The notes beneath the pieces were generated by a model, which saw only the letters and a program-made list of their open reading frames with translations, did not search any database and was not told the DNA's origin. Shown here one piece after another: positions 1-6,928 of a DNA stretch of 11,658 nucleotides; position 1 is the stretch's first letter, and each line of letters begins with the position of its first letter. A program made the position numbers and the translations under genes. The stretch is taken from contig JAAYHG010000136.1 of assembly GCA_012735455.1 (NCBI GenBank), forward strand, positions 1-11,658. Direction: 5' to 3'. This stretch comes from Bacillota bacterium (GTDB taxonomy: Bacteria; Bacillota; DTU030; DUMP01).

Positions 1-261
1 ATAGCCCAAGCTAACCATCGGGTAAGCCAGGCTCAGATCGGCGCGGGAAAGGACCAGGAGCCAGAGTACACCGCTGGCACCGAAACTCAAGATGCCCGCC
101 AGAAGATACCCATTAGTAATAACACTGGTTAATAATGCCGGGATTCCATCCAGGGAAAGCGCCAGTTTTTCTGAGCCGCGCAGACCGAGCTTCAGAAAAA
201 GTTGTGCCAGGGAGCTGAGGAAAACGGAGCCTACAAGTACCATCCAAAGACGGATACTCAC
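1..261 (-). CDS. Small DMT-superfamily (EamA/SMR-like) membrane transporter, partial (C-terminus missing)
   Basis: The first 87 codons of a hydrophobic protein are visible; the rest lies beyond position 1. The start is a GTG whose last bases overlap the birA stop (a GTGA overlap, 258-261). A GGAGG lies 7 nt upstream. The N-terminus has a membrane segment (about residues 5-25), a short basic loop, then a second long hydrophobic stretch (about 41-70) ending in a motif like WLLVLSRADLSLAYPMVSL. That motif is characteristic of four-helix EamA/SMR-type transporters, such as EmrE-like and ArnE/ArnF-like proteins, which are usually 105-130 residues, so most of the protein is probably present. The substrate cannot be told. 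Translation is probably coupled to birA, but a link to biotin is not shown by the sequence. The family call is fairly secure; the function is open. Confidence 0.75.
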   Translation of the reverse strand, partial: MSIRLWMVLVGSVFLSSLAQLFLKLGLRGSEKLALSLDGIPALLTSVITNGYLLAGILSFGASGVLWLLVLSRADLSLAYPMVSLGY

Positions 262-1259
262 ATAAACTCCTCCCTGTGCACAGCTTGTCTTGGACGCAGA
301 CTCACATCACCGCTTAGCACCCGCACCACCTGCCCGTCCTCCGTCTCCAGGAGAAGTGCTCCCTCAGAATCTACGTCGCGAGCAACACCTGCTAGCACAG
401 CAGCAGGCGAGGTCACGGTTACGTTCTGACCCAACGTGACAGACAACTCGCGCCAGCGCTGAAGCAACTGTTCGGCTGCCTGGGGCAAACGGTCATACCA
501 GCTCTCGAAACGCTCGAGGAAGCTTTGCAGTAGTCTTACCCTACTGACCGGTTTCCCGCCTCTTTCAAGGAACAGCGAGGTTGCCACTGCAGCAATATCC
601 TCTGGAAAAGCAGGTGTGTTAACATTAATCCCGATGCCTAAGACCACATGGTTGATAACATCCAACTCGGCATTCATCTCGGTGAGGATTCCGGCCAGTT
701 TACGTCCTCCCGCTAGGATGTCATTGGGCCACTTGATTCCTGCGGAAACCCCAGCCAAGTCTCGCACGGCTTCCGCCGCCGCTACCGCTGCGGTGAGAGT
801 AAGAAGGGGTGCCTGGCTGGGCTGAAAATTAGGCCTCAGGACAAGAGAAACCCAGATTCCCGTGCCCGGCGGAGAAGACCAGGCCCGACCACGCCGACCC
901 CGTCCTCCTGTCTGCTCCTCTGCCACCACCAGGGTACCCTCTTCGGCGCCTTGAAACGCCAGCTCTTTGCCCCGGTTATTGGTGGAATCCACTCTTTCGT
1001 GGTACTCCACTACCTGCCCCAACAGCCGTGTCCTTAGGCCGACACGTACCTCAGCTGGCAGCAACTTGTCCGGTCGCGACACCAGCCGATATCCTAAGCG
1101 AGGTTGTGCCTCCACCACATAGCCAGAGATTCTACGCTCTGTGATGTACTTCCAAATCGCCGTCCGGGAAACCCCAAGAGCTCGGCTCAATTGCTCGCCT
1201 GATATGTAATCGTTTTGGGGGGTAGACAAGAGCCTTAACAGAACATCCTCTTGCTCCAC
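258..1259 (-). CDS. birA: Bifunctional biotin--[acetyl-CoA-carboxylase] ligase / biotin operon repressor BirA
   Basis: BirA makes biotinyl-AMP and transfers biotin to a lysine of biotin carboxyl carrier proteins. Forms with an N-terminal helix-turn-helix also repress biotin genes. This 333-residue protein has the winged helix (about residues 10-65, recognition part GVSRTAIWKYI). The catalytic domain follows, with VDSTN, the adenylate loop GRGRRGR (about 119-125), KWPND (about 176-180) and GRKLAGIL (about 185-192). A small C-terminal domain ends near LSGDVSLR. Length and order match bifunctional BirA. I chose the GTG at 1259 because GAGGTGG sits just upstream and a consensus promoter occupies 1278-1306; the reading frame stays open further upstream but that would cross the promoter. 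It overlaps the next gene by 4 nt. No credible BirA operator is seen in the window, so its targets lie elsewhere. Confidence 0.95.
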   Translation of the reverse strand: MEQEDVLLRLLSTPQNDYISGEQLSRALGVSRTAIWKYITERRISGYVVEAQPRLGYRLVSRPDKLLPAEVRVGLRTRLLGQVVEYHERVDSTNNRGKELAFQGAEEGTLVVAEEQTGGRGRRGRAWSSPPGTGIWVSLVLRPNFQPSQAPLLTLTAAVAAAEAVRDLAGVSAGIKWPNDILAGGRKLAGILTEMNAELDVINHVVLGIGINVNTPAFPEDIAAVATSLFLERGGKPVSRVRLLQSFLERFESWYDRLPQAAEQLLQRWRELSVTLGQNVTVTSPAAVLAGVARDVDSEGALLLETEDGQVVRVLSGDVSLRPRQAVHREEFM

Positions 1260-1277
1260 TTGGACCACCTCGCCCCG

Positions 1278-1306
1278 ATTGTAGCAGCAGGGTCTGCGGG
1301 TGTCAA
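1278..1306 (-). promoter_or_regulatory. Sigma-A promoter of birA
   Basis: On the minus strand, TTGACA (1306-1301) is followed by a 17-nt spacer and TACAAT (1283-1278), with an extended -10 TGC directly before it. The -35 is perfect and the -10 matches 5 of 6. The cwlD stop codon TGA (1305-1303) lies inside the -35. Transcription should start near 1271, about 12 nt before the birA GTG, so the ribosome-binding site would be almost at the 5' end of the mRNA. Confidence 0.85.
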
Positions 1307-2034
1307 GGCGCAGGCACTTCCTGACCCTCCCCGCGTAGAAAGGCCACCGTCCCGGCAAAGATGTGCCAGGCCAACCGTTTTTGATACGCAGGATCCGCCA
1401 AGAGCGCCTCCTCTTCTGGATTAGAAAGGAAGCCGATTTCGATCAGCGCTGCCGGGCACTTACTGTTGCGCAGCACGTGAAAGTCCGCTTCCTGTACCTC
1501 ACGGTAATTCTCACCCAGTGGAGTAGTCATACTTACCAGTTCATCCTGAATACAGTGCGCCAGTCGCGGACTCTCGGGGTGATTTGGATAGTAAAAGGCC
1601 TGGGCACCATACTCATAAGGAGAAGGAAAACTGTTGCCGTGGATGCTAAGAAAGACAGTAGCCCTCGCCTCATTGCCCAACCGAACCCTTTCACGCAGGT
1701 CTTCCACCAAGTCATCGGACAACTCGCGGTCATCGTGTCGTGTGAGCAACACCCGGGCACCACTAAGCCTAAAGTACTCTTTGAGATACTGGCAAACAGG
1801 CAGGGTAATATCCTTTTCCATTACCCCTCCTGGTCCCTCGGCGCCGGTGTCAATACCCCCATGGCCTGGATCGAGCACTATAATCTGCGGCGCCAAGGTA
1901 CGGGCTTGGGCCAGCACACGCTCGTAAGACCGGTGCTGGGGCGTACTGACCACACTCAGCACCAAGGTCAGAAACAGCGCTGCGACCCACCAGCTTCGGC
2001 GCCTCTGAAAACCTATCATTCCTCTGCCCTGCAC
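1303..2034 (-). CDS. cwlD: N-acetylmuramoyl-L-alanine amidase CwlD (spore cortex muramic-lactam formation)
   Basis: CwlD is a zinc amidase that removes the peptide from muramic acid in the spore cortex, the first step toward muramic-delta-lactam, which marks the cortex for breakdown at germination. The protein (243 residues; B. subtilis CwlD is of similar size) has a basic N-terminus, one membrane/signal segment (about 15-30) and an Amidase_3 domain. The zinc ligands are His in DPGHGG (about 58), Glu in MEKD (about 73) and His in SIHGN (about 132). The catalytic Glu is in ALIEIGFLSN (about 199). I chose the GTG at 2034 because GGAGGG lies 6 nt upstream; an in-frame ATG at 2019 and starts at 2058 and 2097 have weaker sites. 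A terminator separates it from rpsI, so it needs its own promoter. In B. subtilis cwlD lies in the same neighbourhood. A generic cell-wall amidase role cannot be excluded. Confidence 0.88.
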   Translation of the reverse strand: MQGRGMIGFQRRRSWWVAALFLTLVLSVVSTPQHRSYERVLAQARTLAPQIIVLDPGHGGIDTGAEGPGGVMEKDITLPVCQYLKEYFRLSGARVLLTRHDDRELSDDLVEDLRERVRLGNEARATVFLSIHGNSFPSPYEYGAQAFYYPNHPESPRLAHCIQDELVSMTTPLGENYREVQEADFHVLRNSKCPAALIEIGFLSNPEEEALLADPAYQKRLAWHIFAGTVAFLRGEGQEVPAP

Positions 2035-2153
2035 AACAGTCCCTCCCGCACGGCTCATCTTAAGCTTCCAAAACCAGAGTACGCGCGGGACCTTCACTTT
2101 AGACCGGGGTGCTAATGGGAAGAACGCAATGAATCCCCTGGGCCGGAAATAGA

Positions 2154-2181
2154 AAACCCCGACTATGTTCCGTCGGGGTTT
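2154..2181 (-). terminator. Intrinsic terminator of the rplM-rpsI unit
   Basis: Just after the rpsI stop the minus strand forms a 10-bp stem (AAACCCCGAC with GTCGGGGTTT) around an 8-nt loop. The T-rich stretch TTTTCTATTT overlaps and follows its 3' arm. This is a classic rho-independent terminator and the clearest transcription end in the window. Confidence 0.92.
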
Positions 2182-2186
2182 GATAA

Positions 2187-2579
2187 CTAACGCTTCGAGA
2201 ACTGAGGTGCGCGCCGTGCGCCCTTGAGGCCGTACTTCTTGCGTTCTTTCATCCGCGGGTCACGAGTAAGCAGGCCTTCCTTTTTCAAGGCTGGCCGTAA
2301 GACCAAATCCACCTTGAGCAGCGCACGAGCGATACCGTGCCGCACTGCTCCTGCCTGCCCGGTAATGCCGCCGCCTTCCACCTTGGCCAGGACATCAAAC
2401 TTGCCCATGTTACCTGTTACCCTAAGGGGCTGCTCAACCATGTTCTGCAGTCTCCGCAGGGGAAAGTACTCTTCCACAGGCTTTTTATTCACCACCACAC
2501 GGCCGCTGCCAGGAACTAACCGCACCCTGGCCACAGAGGTCTTGCGGCGCCCGGTACCGTAGTAGGATATACTCGCCAT
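2187..2579 (-). CDS. rpsI: 30S ribosomal protein S9 (uS9)
   Basis: S9 binds the head of the 30S subunit; its C-terminal tail reaches the P-site tRNA. The 130-residue protein is full length. It shows the family opening [14 protein letters not shown], the central [20 protein letters not shown] block and the basic tail ending in PQFSKR. The ATG start matches family starts. AGGAGG lies somewhat far upstream (about 12 nt), but no better start exists. It follows rplM by 23 nt, the usual L13-S9 pair, and is terminated by the hairpin at 2154-2181. No anomalies seen. Confidence 0.97.
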   Translation of the reverse strand: MASISYYGTGRRKTSVARVRLVPGSGRVVVNKKPVEEYFPLRRLQNMVEQPLRVTGNMGKFDVLAKVEGGGITGQAGAVRHGIARALLKVDLVLRPALKKEGLLTRDPRMKERKKYGLKGARRAPQFSKR

Positions 2580-2602
2580 CTTGTACGTTCTCCTCCTTCC
2601 CC

Positions 2603-3031
2603 TTAAGAGTTCCAGAACTCTGGTTTCTGAGCCTGGTGTGGATGATCGGGGCCACGGTAGACCTTAAGCTTCTTTGCCATAGCCCGGCCTAACCGGTTGT
2701 GTGGCAACATACCCTTAACTGCCAGCTCAACCGCCAGCTGCGGGCGCTGTGCCATAAGGTCTTTATACTTGGTGCGCTTGAGGCCACCTGGGTAGCCGCT
2801 GTAGCGCACCCATTCCTTTTGTTCTGCTTTGCGGCCAGTAAGTACAACCTTATCCGCATTGATGATGATGACAAAGTCCCCTGTGTCAATGAAAGGGGTA
2901 AAAGTTGGTTTATGCTTGCCGCGCAGAATGCGGGCTGCCTCTGTCGCCAAGCGGCCTAAAGGCTTGCCGGCGCCGTCGAGGACGTACCATTTGCGCTCTA
3001 TTTCTGCTGGTTTTGCCATGTAGCTCTTCAC
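2603..3031 (-). CDS. rplM: 50S ribosomal protein L13 (uL13)
   Basis: L13 is an early-assembly 50S protein that binds 23S rRNA. The 142-residue protein is complete. It carries the Firmicutes opening [19 protein letters not shown], then GRLAT, the [14 protein letters not shown] block, GYPGG and the signature [12 protein letters not shown]. The GTG at 3031 has GGGAGGAG about 9-11 nt upstream. The first ATG, 12 nt further in, would be too far from that site. It is the first gene of a two-gene unit with rpsI. Its own promoter lies within the truA end (3112-3140) and the leader between can fold over the ribosome-binding site, which suggests feedback control. Confidence 0.97.
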   Translation of the reverse strand: MKSYMAKPAEIERKWYVLDGAGKPLGRLATEAARILRGKHKPTFTPFIDTGDFVIIINADKVVLTGRKAEQKEWVRYSGYPGGLKRTKYKDLMAQRPQLAVELAVKGMLPHNRLGRAMAKKLKVYRGPDHPHQAQKPEFWNS

Positions 3032-3105
3032 TTTTTCTTTCTCCTCCCGCTACGGAGTTCCGAACGTGGCTCCTCCGCCGGGGCTCAACGACGGCAGAGA
3101 CTCAC
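3032..3105 (-). promoter_or_regulatory. Candidate L13-type mRNA leader upstream of rplM
   Basis: The predicted transcript starts near 3105, at the truA stop, and leaves a 5' leader of about 74 nt. On the minus strand GCCG (3095-3092) can pair with CGGC (3080-3077). CGGAG (3077-3073) can pair with CTCCG (3057-3053). The same CTCC (3057-3054) can instead pair with GGAG (3047-3044) in the rplM ribosome-binding site. Firmicutes are known to carry an L13 autoregulatory leader here; I have not matched this sequence to that family's model, so the assignment is inferred from place and foldability. Confidence 0.5.
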
Positions 3106-3917
3106 AGGGTGATTTTAACATAGCCCCAAGGTAGTGTCAAGCCAACGGTGCCTGGTGTTGCCACCCCTTCTTCAGAGCTCGATCCATAGTGTACAGCCCA
3201 GAGAACAAGGCCTTGGGGGGGCGCGGTAGGGCCGGCCTGGCTGCGGTCGCGTGCTGCCAGAATCCTGGGCAATGCTTCCGGTCTTAAAGCTCCGCGTCCC
3301 ACCTCCACCAGGGTCCCCACCAGGTTCCGTACCATTTTGTAAAGAAAGCCATTGGCGGCCGCCTCGACCACAATCAGATCCCCTCTCTGGCCCAGATTCA
3401 GACGCCGGAGGGTGCGTACGTGGTTCTTAGCGGCACCACCGGAGGCGCAAAACGAACTGAAGTCGTGCTCCCCTAGCAGCAATTGGGCTGCGGACTGCAT
3501 AGCGGTGAAATCCAGAGGCCCTCTTAGCGACCAGCTGTAGCGCTGCAGGAAGGGCGATGGGTGAGCGGCTTGCTGGATGAGGTAGCGATAGACTTTGCCT
3601 GTTGCCGAATAGCAAGCATGAAAGCTCTCTTCCACCTCTTCCGCCTGCCAAACACGCACCTCTCGCGGCAGGCAGGAGTTCAGCGCCGCTGGCAGGCGCT
3701 CTACTGGCAGCTTCGCGCGGGTACTGAAGTTCACCACCTGAGCCCGGGCGTGAACCCCAGCATCGGTACGGCCAGCACCTACTACCTTTACCTCTTCCCC
3801 GAGTATCTTGCCCAAAGCGGCCATAAGTTCACCCTGTACAGTGCAGGCATTAGGCTGCACCTGAAAACCGGCAAAGGCACTACCATCGTAAGCCAAGGTA
3901 AGTTTAATGTTACGCAC
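3102..3917 (-). CDS. truA: tRNA pseudouridine(38-40) synthase TruA
   Basis: TruA converts uridines 38-40 of the tRNA anticodon arm to pseudouridine. The protein shows the opening NIKLTLAYDGSAFAGFQ, the catalytic-aspartate motif GAGRTDAGVHA (Asp near residue 52), GKVYRYLI with the conserved Tyr (about 110), and the C-terminal NGFLYKMVRNLVGTLVEVG block. I chose the GTG at 3917 (271 residues) because the family begins at this point and GGGGG lies 7 nt upstream. An ATG at 3944 would add nine residues and cannot be excluded. The usual family end (GLVLWAVHYG) is followed by about 26 extra residues, encoded by DNA that contains the rplM promoter. It lies 44 nt after ecfT, as is common in Firmicutes. 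Confidence 0.95.
   Translation of the reverse strand: MRNIKLTLAYDGSAFAGFQVQPNACTVQGELMAALGKILGEEVKVVGAGRTDAGVHARAQVVNFSTRAKLPVERLPAALNSCLPREVRVWQAEEVEESFHACYSATGKVYRYLIQQAAHPSPFLQRYSWSLRGPLDFTAMQSAAQLLLGEHDFSSFCASGGAAKNHVRTLRRLNLGQRGDLIVVEAAANGFLYKMVRNLVGTLVEVGRGALRPEALPRILAARDRSQAGPTAPPQGLVLWAVHYGSSSEEGVATPGTVGLTLPWGYVKITL
3112..3140 (-). promoter_or_regulatory. Sigma-A promoter of rplM-rpsI inside the 3' end of truA
   Basis: On the minus strand TTGACA (3140-3135), a 17-nt spacer and TAAAAT (3117-3112) are present, with an extended -10 TGT (3120-3118). The -35 is perfect and the -10 matches 5 of 6. The predicted start, about 3105, coincides with the truA stop codon. This is as strong as the birA promoter and explains why rplM can be transcribed independently of the long upstream operon. 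Confidence 0.87.
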
Positions 3918-3961
3918 GGGAACACCCCCACAGTCAGTCACCATGTCGTGGAAAGCGCCCC

Positions 3962-4759
3962 CTACCGCACACGGTCCAGGATGCTTAACACAAGACCCAC
4001 CGCCATTACTCCCAGGGCAATCACATCGCGTCCCGAAAACCTGAGTTCACGCAAACGCGTGCGGCCCTCACCGCCGCGGTAGCAGCGCGCTTCCATGGCA
4101 GTGGCCAGGTCATCGGCGCGACGGAAGGCGCCCACAAAGAGAGGTACCAGGAGAGGGATCATTCCTTTGGCCCGCTGTACAATGTTCCCGCTCTCAAAGT
4201 CAGCCCCGCGGGCCATTTGTGCCTTCATAATTTTATCTGTCTCCTCCAAGAGTGTCGGGATGAAACGGAGCGCAATGGTCATCATCATAGCCAGCTCATG
4301 GGCTGGCACACCGAAACGCTTGAAAGGCTTCAGCAGGTATTCTATGCCATCGGTAAGGGCAATGGGTGAGCTGGTCAGAGTCAGCAGGGACGTGGTGAGC
4401 ACCAAGAGTAACAGGCGCCAACCCATAAACACACCCAGCCTAATTCCCTCGGCCGTGGCCTTAAACGGCCCTAGCTGCCATACCACCCTGCCAGGTGTTA
4501 AGAAGAAGTTCAGTACCAGGGTAAAGAGAACAATATAAAAGATCGGTCGTATACCCTTCAAAACAAAGCGCCACGGCAAGCCAGACAAGATTATCAAGGC
4601 CAGGCTAAAGAGGGTGATAAAGGAGTAGCCCGGAAGGTCTGTCATAATGAAGAGAGCCACAATGTAGATCATGGCGCTTATGATCTTGGTGCGCGGGTCT
4701 AGCCTGTGCAGCGGTGAATTGCCAGGTATATATTGCCCCAGGGTAATGTCTTTAAGCAT
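3962..4759 (-). CDS. ecfT: ECF transporter transmembrane component EcfT
   Basis: EcfT is the membrane scaffold of energy-coupling-factor transporters; it joins the two ATPases to interchangeable substrate-binding S components for vitamins. The protein (265 residues) begins at the family's usual LGQYIPGNSPLHRLDPRTKI. It has about five hydrophobic segments and two coupling-helix motifs, MARG (about residues 182-185) and ARCYRG (about 224-229), which contact the ATPases. A further hydrophobic helix lies at the C-terminus. I chose the ATG at 4759 because GGGGAGG lies 7 nt upstream; the frame stays open for 20 more codons without a comparable site. It overlaps ecfA2 by 8 nt, so translation is coupled. 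No S component is encoded nearby, as expected for group II systems in which many S proteins share this module. Confidence 0.95.
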   Translation of the reverse strand: MLKDITLGQYIPGNSPLHRLDPRTKIISAMIYIVALFIMTDLPGYSFITLFSLALIILSGLPWRFVLKGIRPIFYIVLFTLVLNFFLTPGRVVWQLGPFKATAEGIRLGVFMGWRLLLLVLTTSLLTLTSSPIALTDGIEYLLKPFKRFGVPAHELAMMMTIALRFIPTLLEETDKIMKAQMARGADFESGNIVQRAKGMIPLLVPLFVGAFRRADDLATAMEARCYRGGEGRTRLRELRFSGRDVIALGVMAVGLVLSILDRVR

Positions 4760-5612
4760 CGGCCTGCCTCCCCAGGTATCGTAGTAGCTCTGCCGCTGCT
4801 TCCTTAACAGTAAGTACATCGGGCCTCACGCCAGGGTACTTGGCCGCAATCCGCCTCATCAACTCTGTAACCTGTGGAATGCCCAGCCCCAACTCTTTTA
4901 GCCTCTCGGGCTCGCCAAAAAGCTCCCGTGGTTTGCCATCGGCTGCCACCTGACCGCGGTGCATTATAACAAGTCGGTCTACCAGGCGCGCCACGTCTTC
5001 CATGCTGTGTGAGACCAACACCACCGTAAGCCCCAGTTCTTTATGCAGACGTGCTACATGCCCCAGGATCTCGTTACGCCCCCGCGGATCCAGCCCCGCT
5101 GTTGGTTCATCTAGTATCAGGTAGCTCGGATTCATGGCCAGTACCCCGGCAATGGCTACCCGTCGCATCTCGCCCCCAGAAAGATCAAAGGGGGAACGCG
5201 GCGCATACTTTGCCGGGTCCAGCCCCACCATGGTCAAGGCTTCCTGCACTCGCTCTTCTATCTCGGCCTCACTAAGAGCAAGATTACGCGGACCAAAGGC
5301 CACGTCCTTAGCCACGGTTTCCTCAAACAACTGGTGTTCCGGGTATTGGAACACCAGGCCTACCTTCTGACGAATAGCTTTACGGTTATTTCGGTTTGCA
5401 GTATCGACACCGTCCACCGACACCTGCCCCTCTGTGGGCCGCAGCAGGCCGTTGAAGTGCTGGATCAAGGTGGACTTACCGGAGCCAGTGTGACCACTCA
5501 GGCCCAGGAACTCTCCCTCACTGATGGTCAGGTTCACACCCCTTAGGGCAGTGGCGGCAAAGGGGGTTCCGGGCTGATAGGTGTAGGTTACATCTGTGAC
5601 ACATATCGGCAT
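4752..5612 (-). CDS. ecfA2: ECF transporter ATP-binding subunit EcfA2
   Basis: This is one of two ABC ATPases that power ECF vitamin and cofactor uptake with EcfT. The 286-residue protein has the Walker [10 protein letters not shown] (40-48), Q-loop Gln (89) within [14 protein letters not shown], the signature LSGGEMRR (144-151), Walker B LILDEP with catalytic Glu169, and the switch His202. A C-terminal extension (about 240-286) with a LGIPQVTEL segment resembles that of EcfA1. [11 protein letters not shown] and the second position place it as the A2 subunit. The ATG at 5612 has GGAGG 7 nt upstream and lies inside the ecfA1 end (25-nt overlap). It overlaps ecfT by 8 nt. All catalytic residues are intact. 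Confidence 0.95.
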   Translation of the reverse strand: MPICVTDVTYTYQPGTPFAATALRGVNLTISEGEFLGLSGHTGSGKSTLIQHFNGLLRPTEGQVSVDGVDTANRNNRKAIRQKVGLVFQYPEHQLFEETVAKDVAFGPRNLALSEAEIEERVQEALTMVGLDPAKYAPRSPFDLSGGEMRRVAIAGVLAMNPSYLILDEPTAGLDPRGRNEILGHVARLHKELGLTVVLVSHSMEDVARLVDRLVIMHRGQVAADGKPRELFGEPERLKELGLGIPQVTELMRRIAAKYPGVRPDVLTVKEAAAELLRYLGRQADA

Positions 5613-6436
5613 AGCTCGGCCTCCATCTCCTCCACTGTGAGAATCCCGGGCTGCAACTTGATACCCCGTCTTGCAAGGTGCTGAGCCAGTTCGGTCACCT
5701 GGGGCACATCCAGTCCCAGCCGCCTCAGCTCAGCCACCTGGGTGAAAACCTCCCGCGGTACACCATCCAACACCTTCTGCCCACCATCCATCACCACCAC
5801 TCGGCCTGCTTGTACTGCCTCTTCCATGAAGTGAGTGATATAAACAATGGTGATGCCCTCCTGGCGATTTAGCCTGAGCACCGTCTCCATCACTTCGCGA
5901 CGGCCGGAAGGGTCCAGCATGGCAGTGGGTTCATCCAAAATCATGGCCTCGGGCTGCATGGCCAGTACCCCAGCGATGGCTATGCGCTGTTTTTGACCAC
6001 CCGATAGGAGGTGAGGAGCTGCACGTCTATATTCTGTCATCCCAACAATTTTCAAGGCTTCGTCCACTCTGCGGCGAATCTCGGCCGCCGGAATGCCCAG
6101 GTTTTCAGGTCCAAAGGCCACGTCTTCCTCTACAGCCGTGGCTACAATCTGGTTATCTGGATTTTGAAACACCATGCCCGCTGTCTGGCGAATGTCCCAC
6201 AGATGCTTGGCATCTCTTGTATCCCAGCCCTTCACCAGCACACAGCCTTCAGTAGGCAAAAGGAGGGCATTGAGGTGTTTGGCCAGAGTTGATTTGCCAG
6301 AGCCGTTGTGACCGATTACTGCTACAAACTCACCCTGCTTGATACTCAGAGTAACATCTTTGAGAGCCACGCGTTCAACTGTCTCGCCCTCACTGTAGCG
6401 GTGCCAGACATTCTCCAGCCGGAACATTTCCGTCAT
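5588..6436 (-). CDS. ecfA1: ECF transporter ATP-binding subunit EcfA1
   Basis: This is the first ATPase of the ECF module. Counting from the ATG at 6436 (283 residues), it has Walker [10 protein letters not shown] (42-50), Q-loop Gln91 in [10 protein letters not shown], signature LSGGQKQR (144-151), Walker B MILDEP with Glu169, and His202. The NPDNQ block and first position fit EcfA1. The C-terminal part has the LDVPQVTEL segment seen also in EcfA2. The open frame extends to a TTG at 6478, but that codon lies inside a terminator-like hairpin. The ATG at 6436 has only a weak GGTGG about 5 nt upstream, so the start is the least certain part; a second ATG lies 9 nt further in. It is separated from rplQ by 63 nt with the hairpin. 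Confidence 0.94.
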   Translation of the reverse strand: MTEMFRLENVWHRYSEGETVERVALKDVTLSIKQGEFVAVIGHNGSGKSTLAKHLNALLLPTEGCVLVKGWDTRDAKHLWDIRQTAGMVFQNPDNQIVATAVEEDVAFGPENLGIPAAEIRRRVDEALKIVGMTEYRRAAPHLLSGGQKQRIAIAGVLAMQPEAMILDEPTAMLDPSGRREVMETVLRLNRQEGITIVYITHFMEEAVQAGRVVVMDGGQKVLDGVPREVFTQVAELRRLGLDVPQVTELAQHLARRGIKLQPGILTVEEMEAELCRYVSQM

Positions 6437-6451
6437 CGTTACCACCCACTT

Positions 6452-6490
6452 AACAAAACAGGGACCGGCGCCCGGCAAGGCTGGTCCCTT
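6452..6490 (-). terminator. Terminator-like hairpin between rplQ and ecfA1
   Basis: On the minus strand AGGGACC (6490... to 6483) pairs with GGTCCCT (6466-6460) as a 7-bp stem around a GC-rich loop. It is followed by TGTTTTGTTAA. The T-run is interrupted by a G, so it could be a weak terminator that lowers rather than ends transcription into the ecf genes. I see no convincing promoter between it and ecfA1. Confidence 0.6.
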
Positions 6491-6499
6491 CCCCGTATC

Positions 6500-6838
6500 T
6501 TAAACCAGCTCCAGGATGGCCATGGGAGCTGCGTCGCCCTGGCGGGGTCCGAGCTTGTAGATCCGCGTGTAACCACCACTCCGCTCGGCGAAACGCGGTC
6601 CAACAGTATCAAAAAGCTTCTTTAAGACTTCCGCGTCCTGCACCATCACCGCCGCTTGCCGCCGAGCGTGCAGATCCCCCCGTTTTGCCAGGGTGATCAG
6701 GTTCTCTGCCAAGCGCTTTAATTCCTTCGCCTTACTCTCGGTGGTCTGAATCCTTTCATAACGGAAAAAGGAAACCAATAGGTTTCGGAGCATTGCCTCA
6801 CGGTGGCTGCTCAGACGCCCTAACTTGCGATAGCCCAT
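6500..6838 (-). CDS. rplQ: 50S ribosomal protein L17 (bL17)
   Basis: L17 is a bacterial 50S protein near the tunnel exit. The 112-residue protein opens with [20 protein letters not shown], the family signature, and has the [21 protein letters not shown] block. It ends in [24 protein letters not shown], with all blocks in place. I chose the ATG at 6838 because AGGAGG lies 8 nt upstream; the GTG at 6847 would lie against that site. It closes the alpha-operon order rpsM-rpsK-rpsD-rpoA-rplQ. A terminator-like hairpin follows, and short similar GC-rich segments occur on both sides of the gene. Confidence 0.97.
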   Translation of the reverse strand: MGYRKLGRLSSHREAMLRNLLVSFFRYERIQTTESKAKELKRLAENLITLAKRGDLHARRQAAVMVQDAEVLKKLFDTVGPRFAERSGGYTRIYKLGPRQGDAAPMAILELV

Positions 6839-6928
6839 GCGCTGCACCTCCTTCGTACATGGGAACAGGCCCGGCGCCCTTCCTGTAGCATCCTGCCCCC
6901 AGGCTGTGGTTGGCCAGGTCTTTTGTCC

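Noticed and set aside
618..623. GTTAAC, resembling half of a BirA operator
   Set aside because: It lies inside birA coding sequence (GINVN motif) and has no inverted partner at the 14-16 nt spacing expected for BirA operators.
1363..2115. A 250-codon open frame on the plus strand
   Set aside because: It lies antisense to cwlD, whose zinc ligands and ribosome-binding site are clear. The plus-strand product has no recognisable domain and appears to be a codon-bias shadow.
4532..4561. TTGAAG, 18 nt, TATATT on the minus strand inside ecfT
   Set aside because: Partial matches only, within a T-rich membrane-helix coding stretch where such matches arise by chance.
4973..4981. TGT-TATAAT, a perfect extended -10 on the minus strand inside ecfA2
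   Set aside because: The region 17 nt upstream (GGAAGA) is not a -35, and the bases encode conserved residues (LVIMH). An extended -10 promoter is possible but unsupported.
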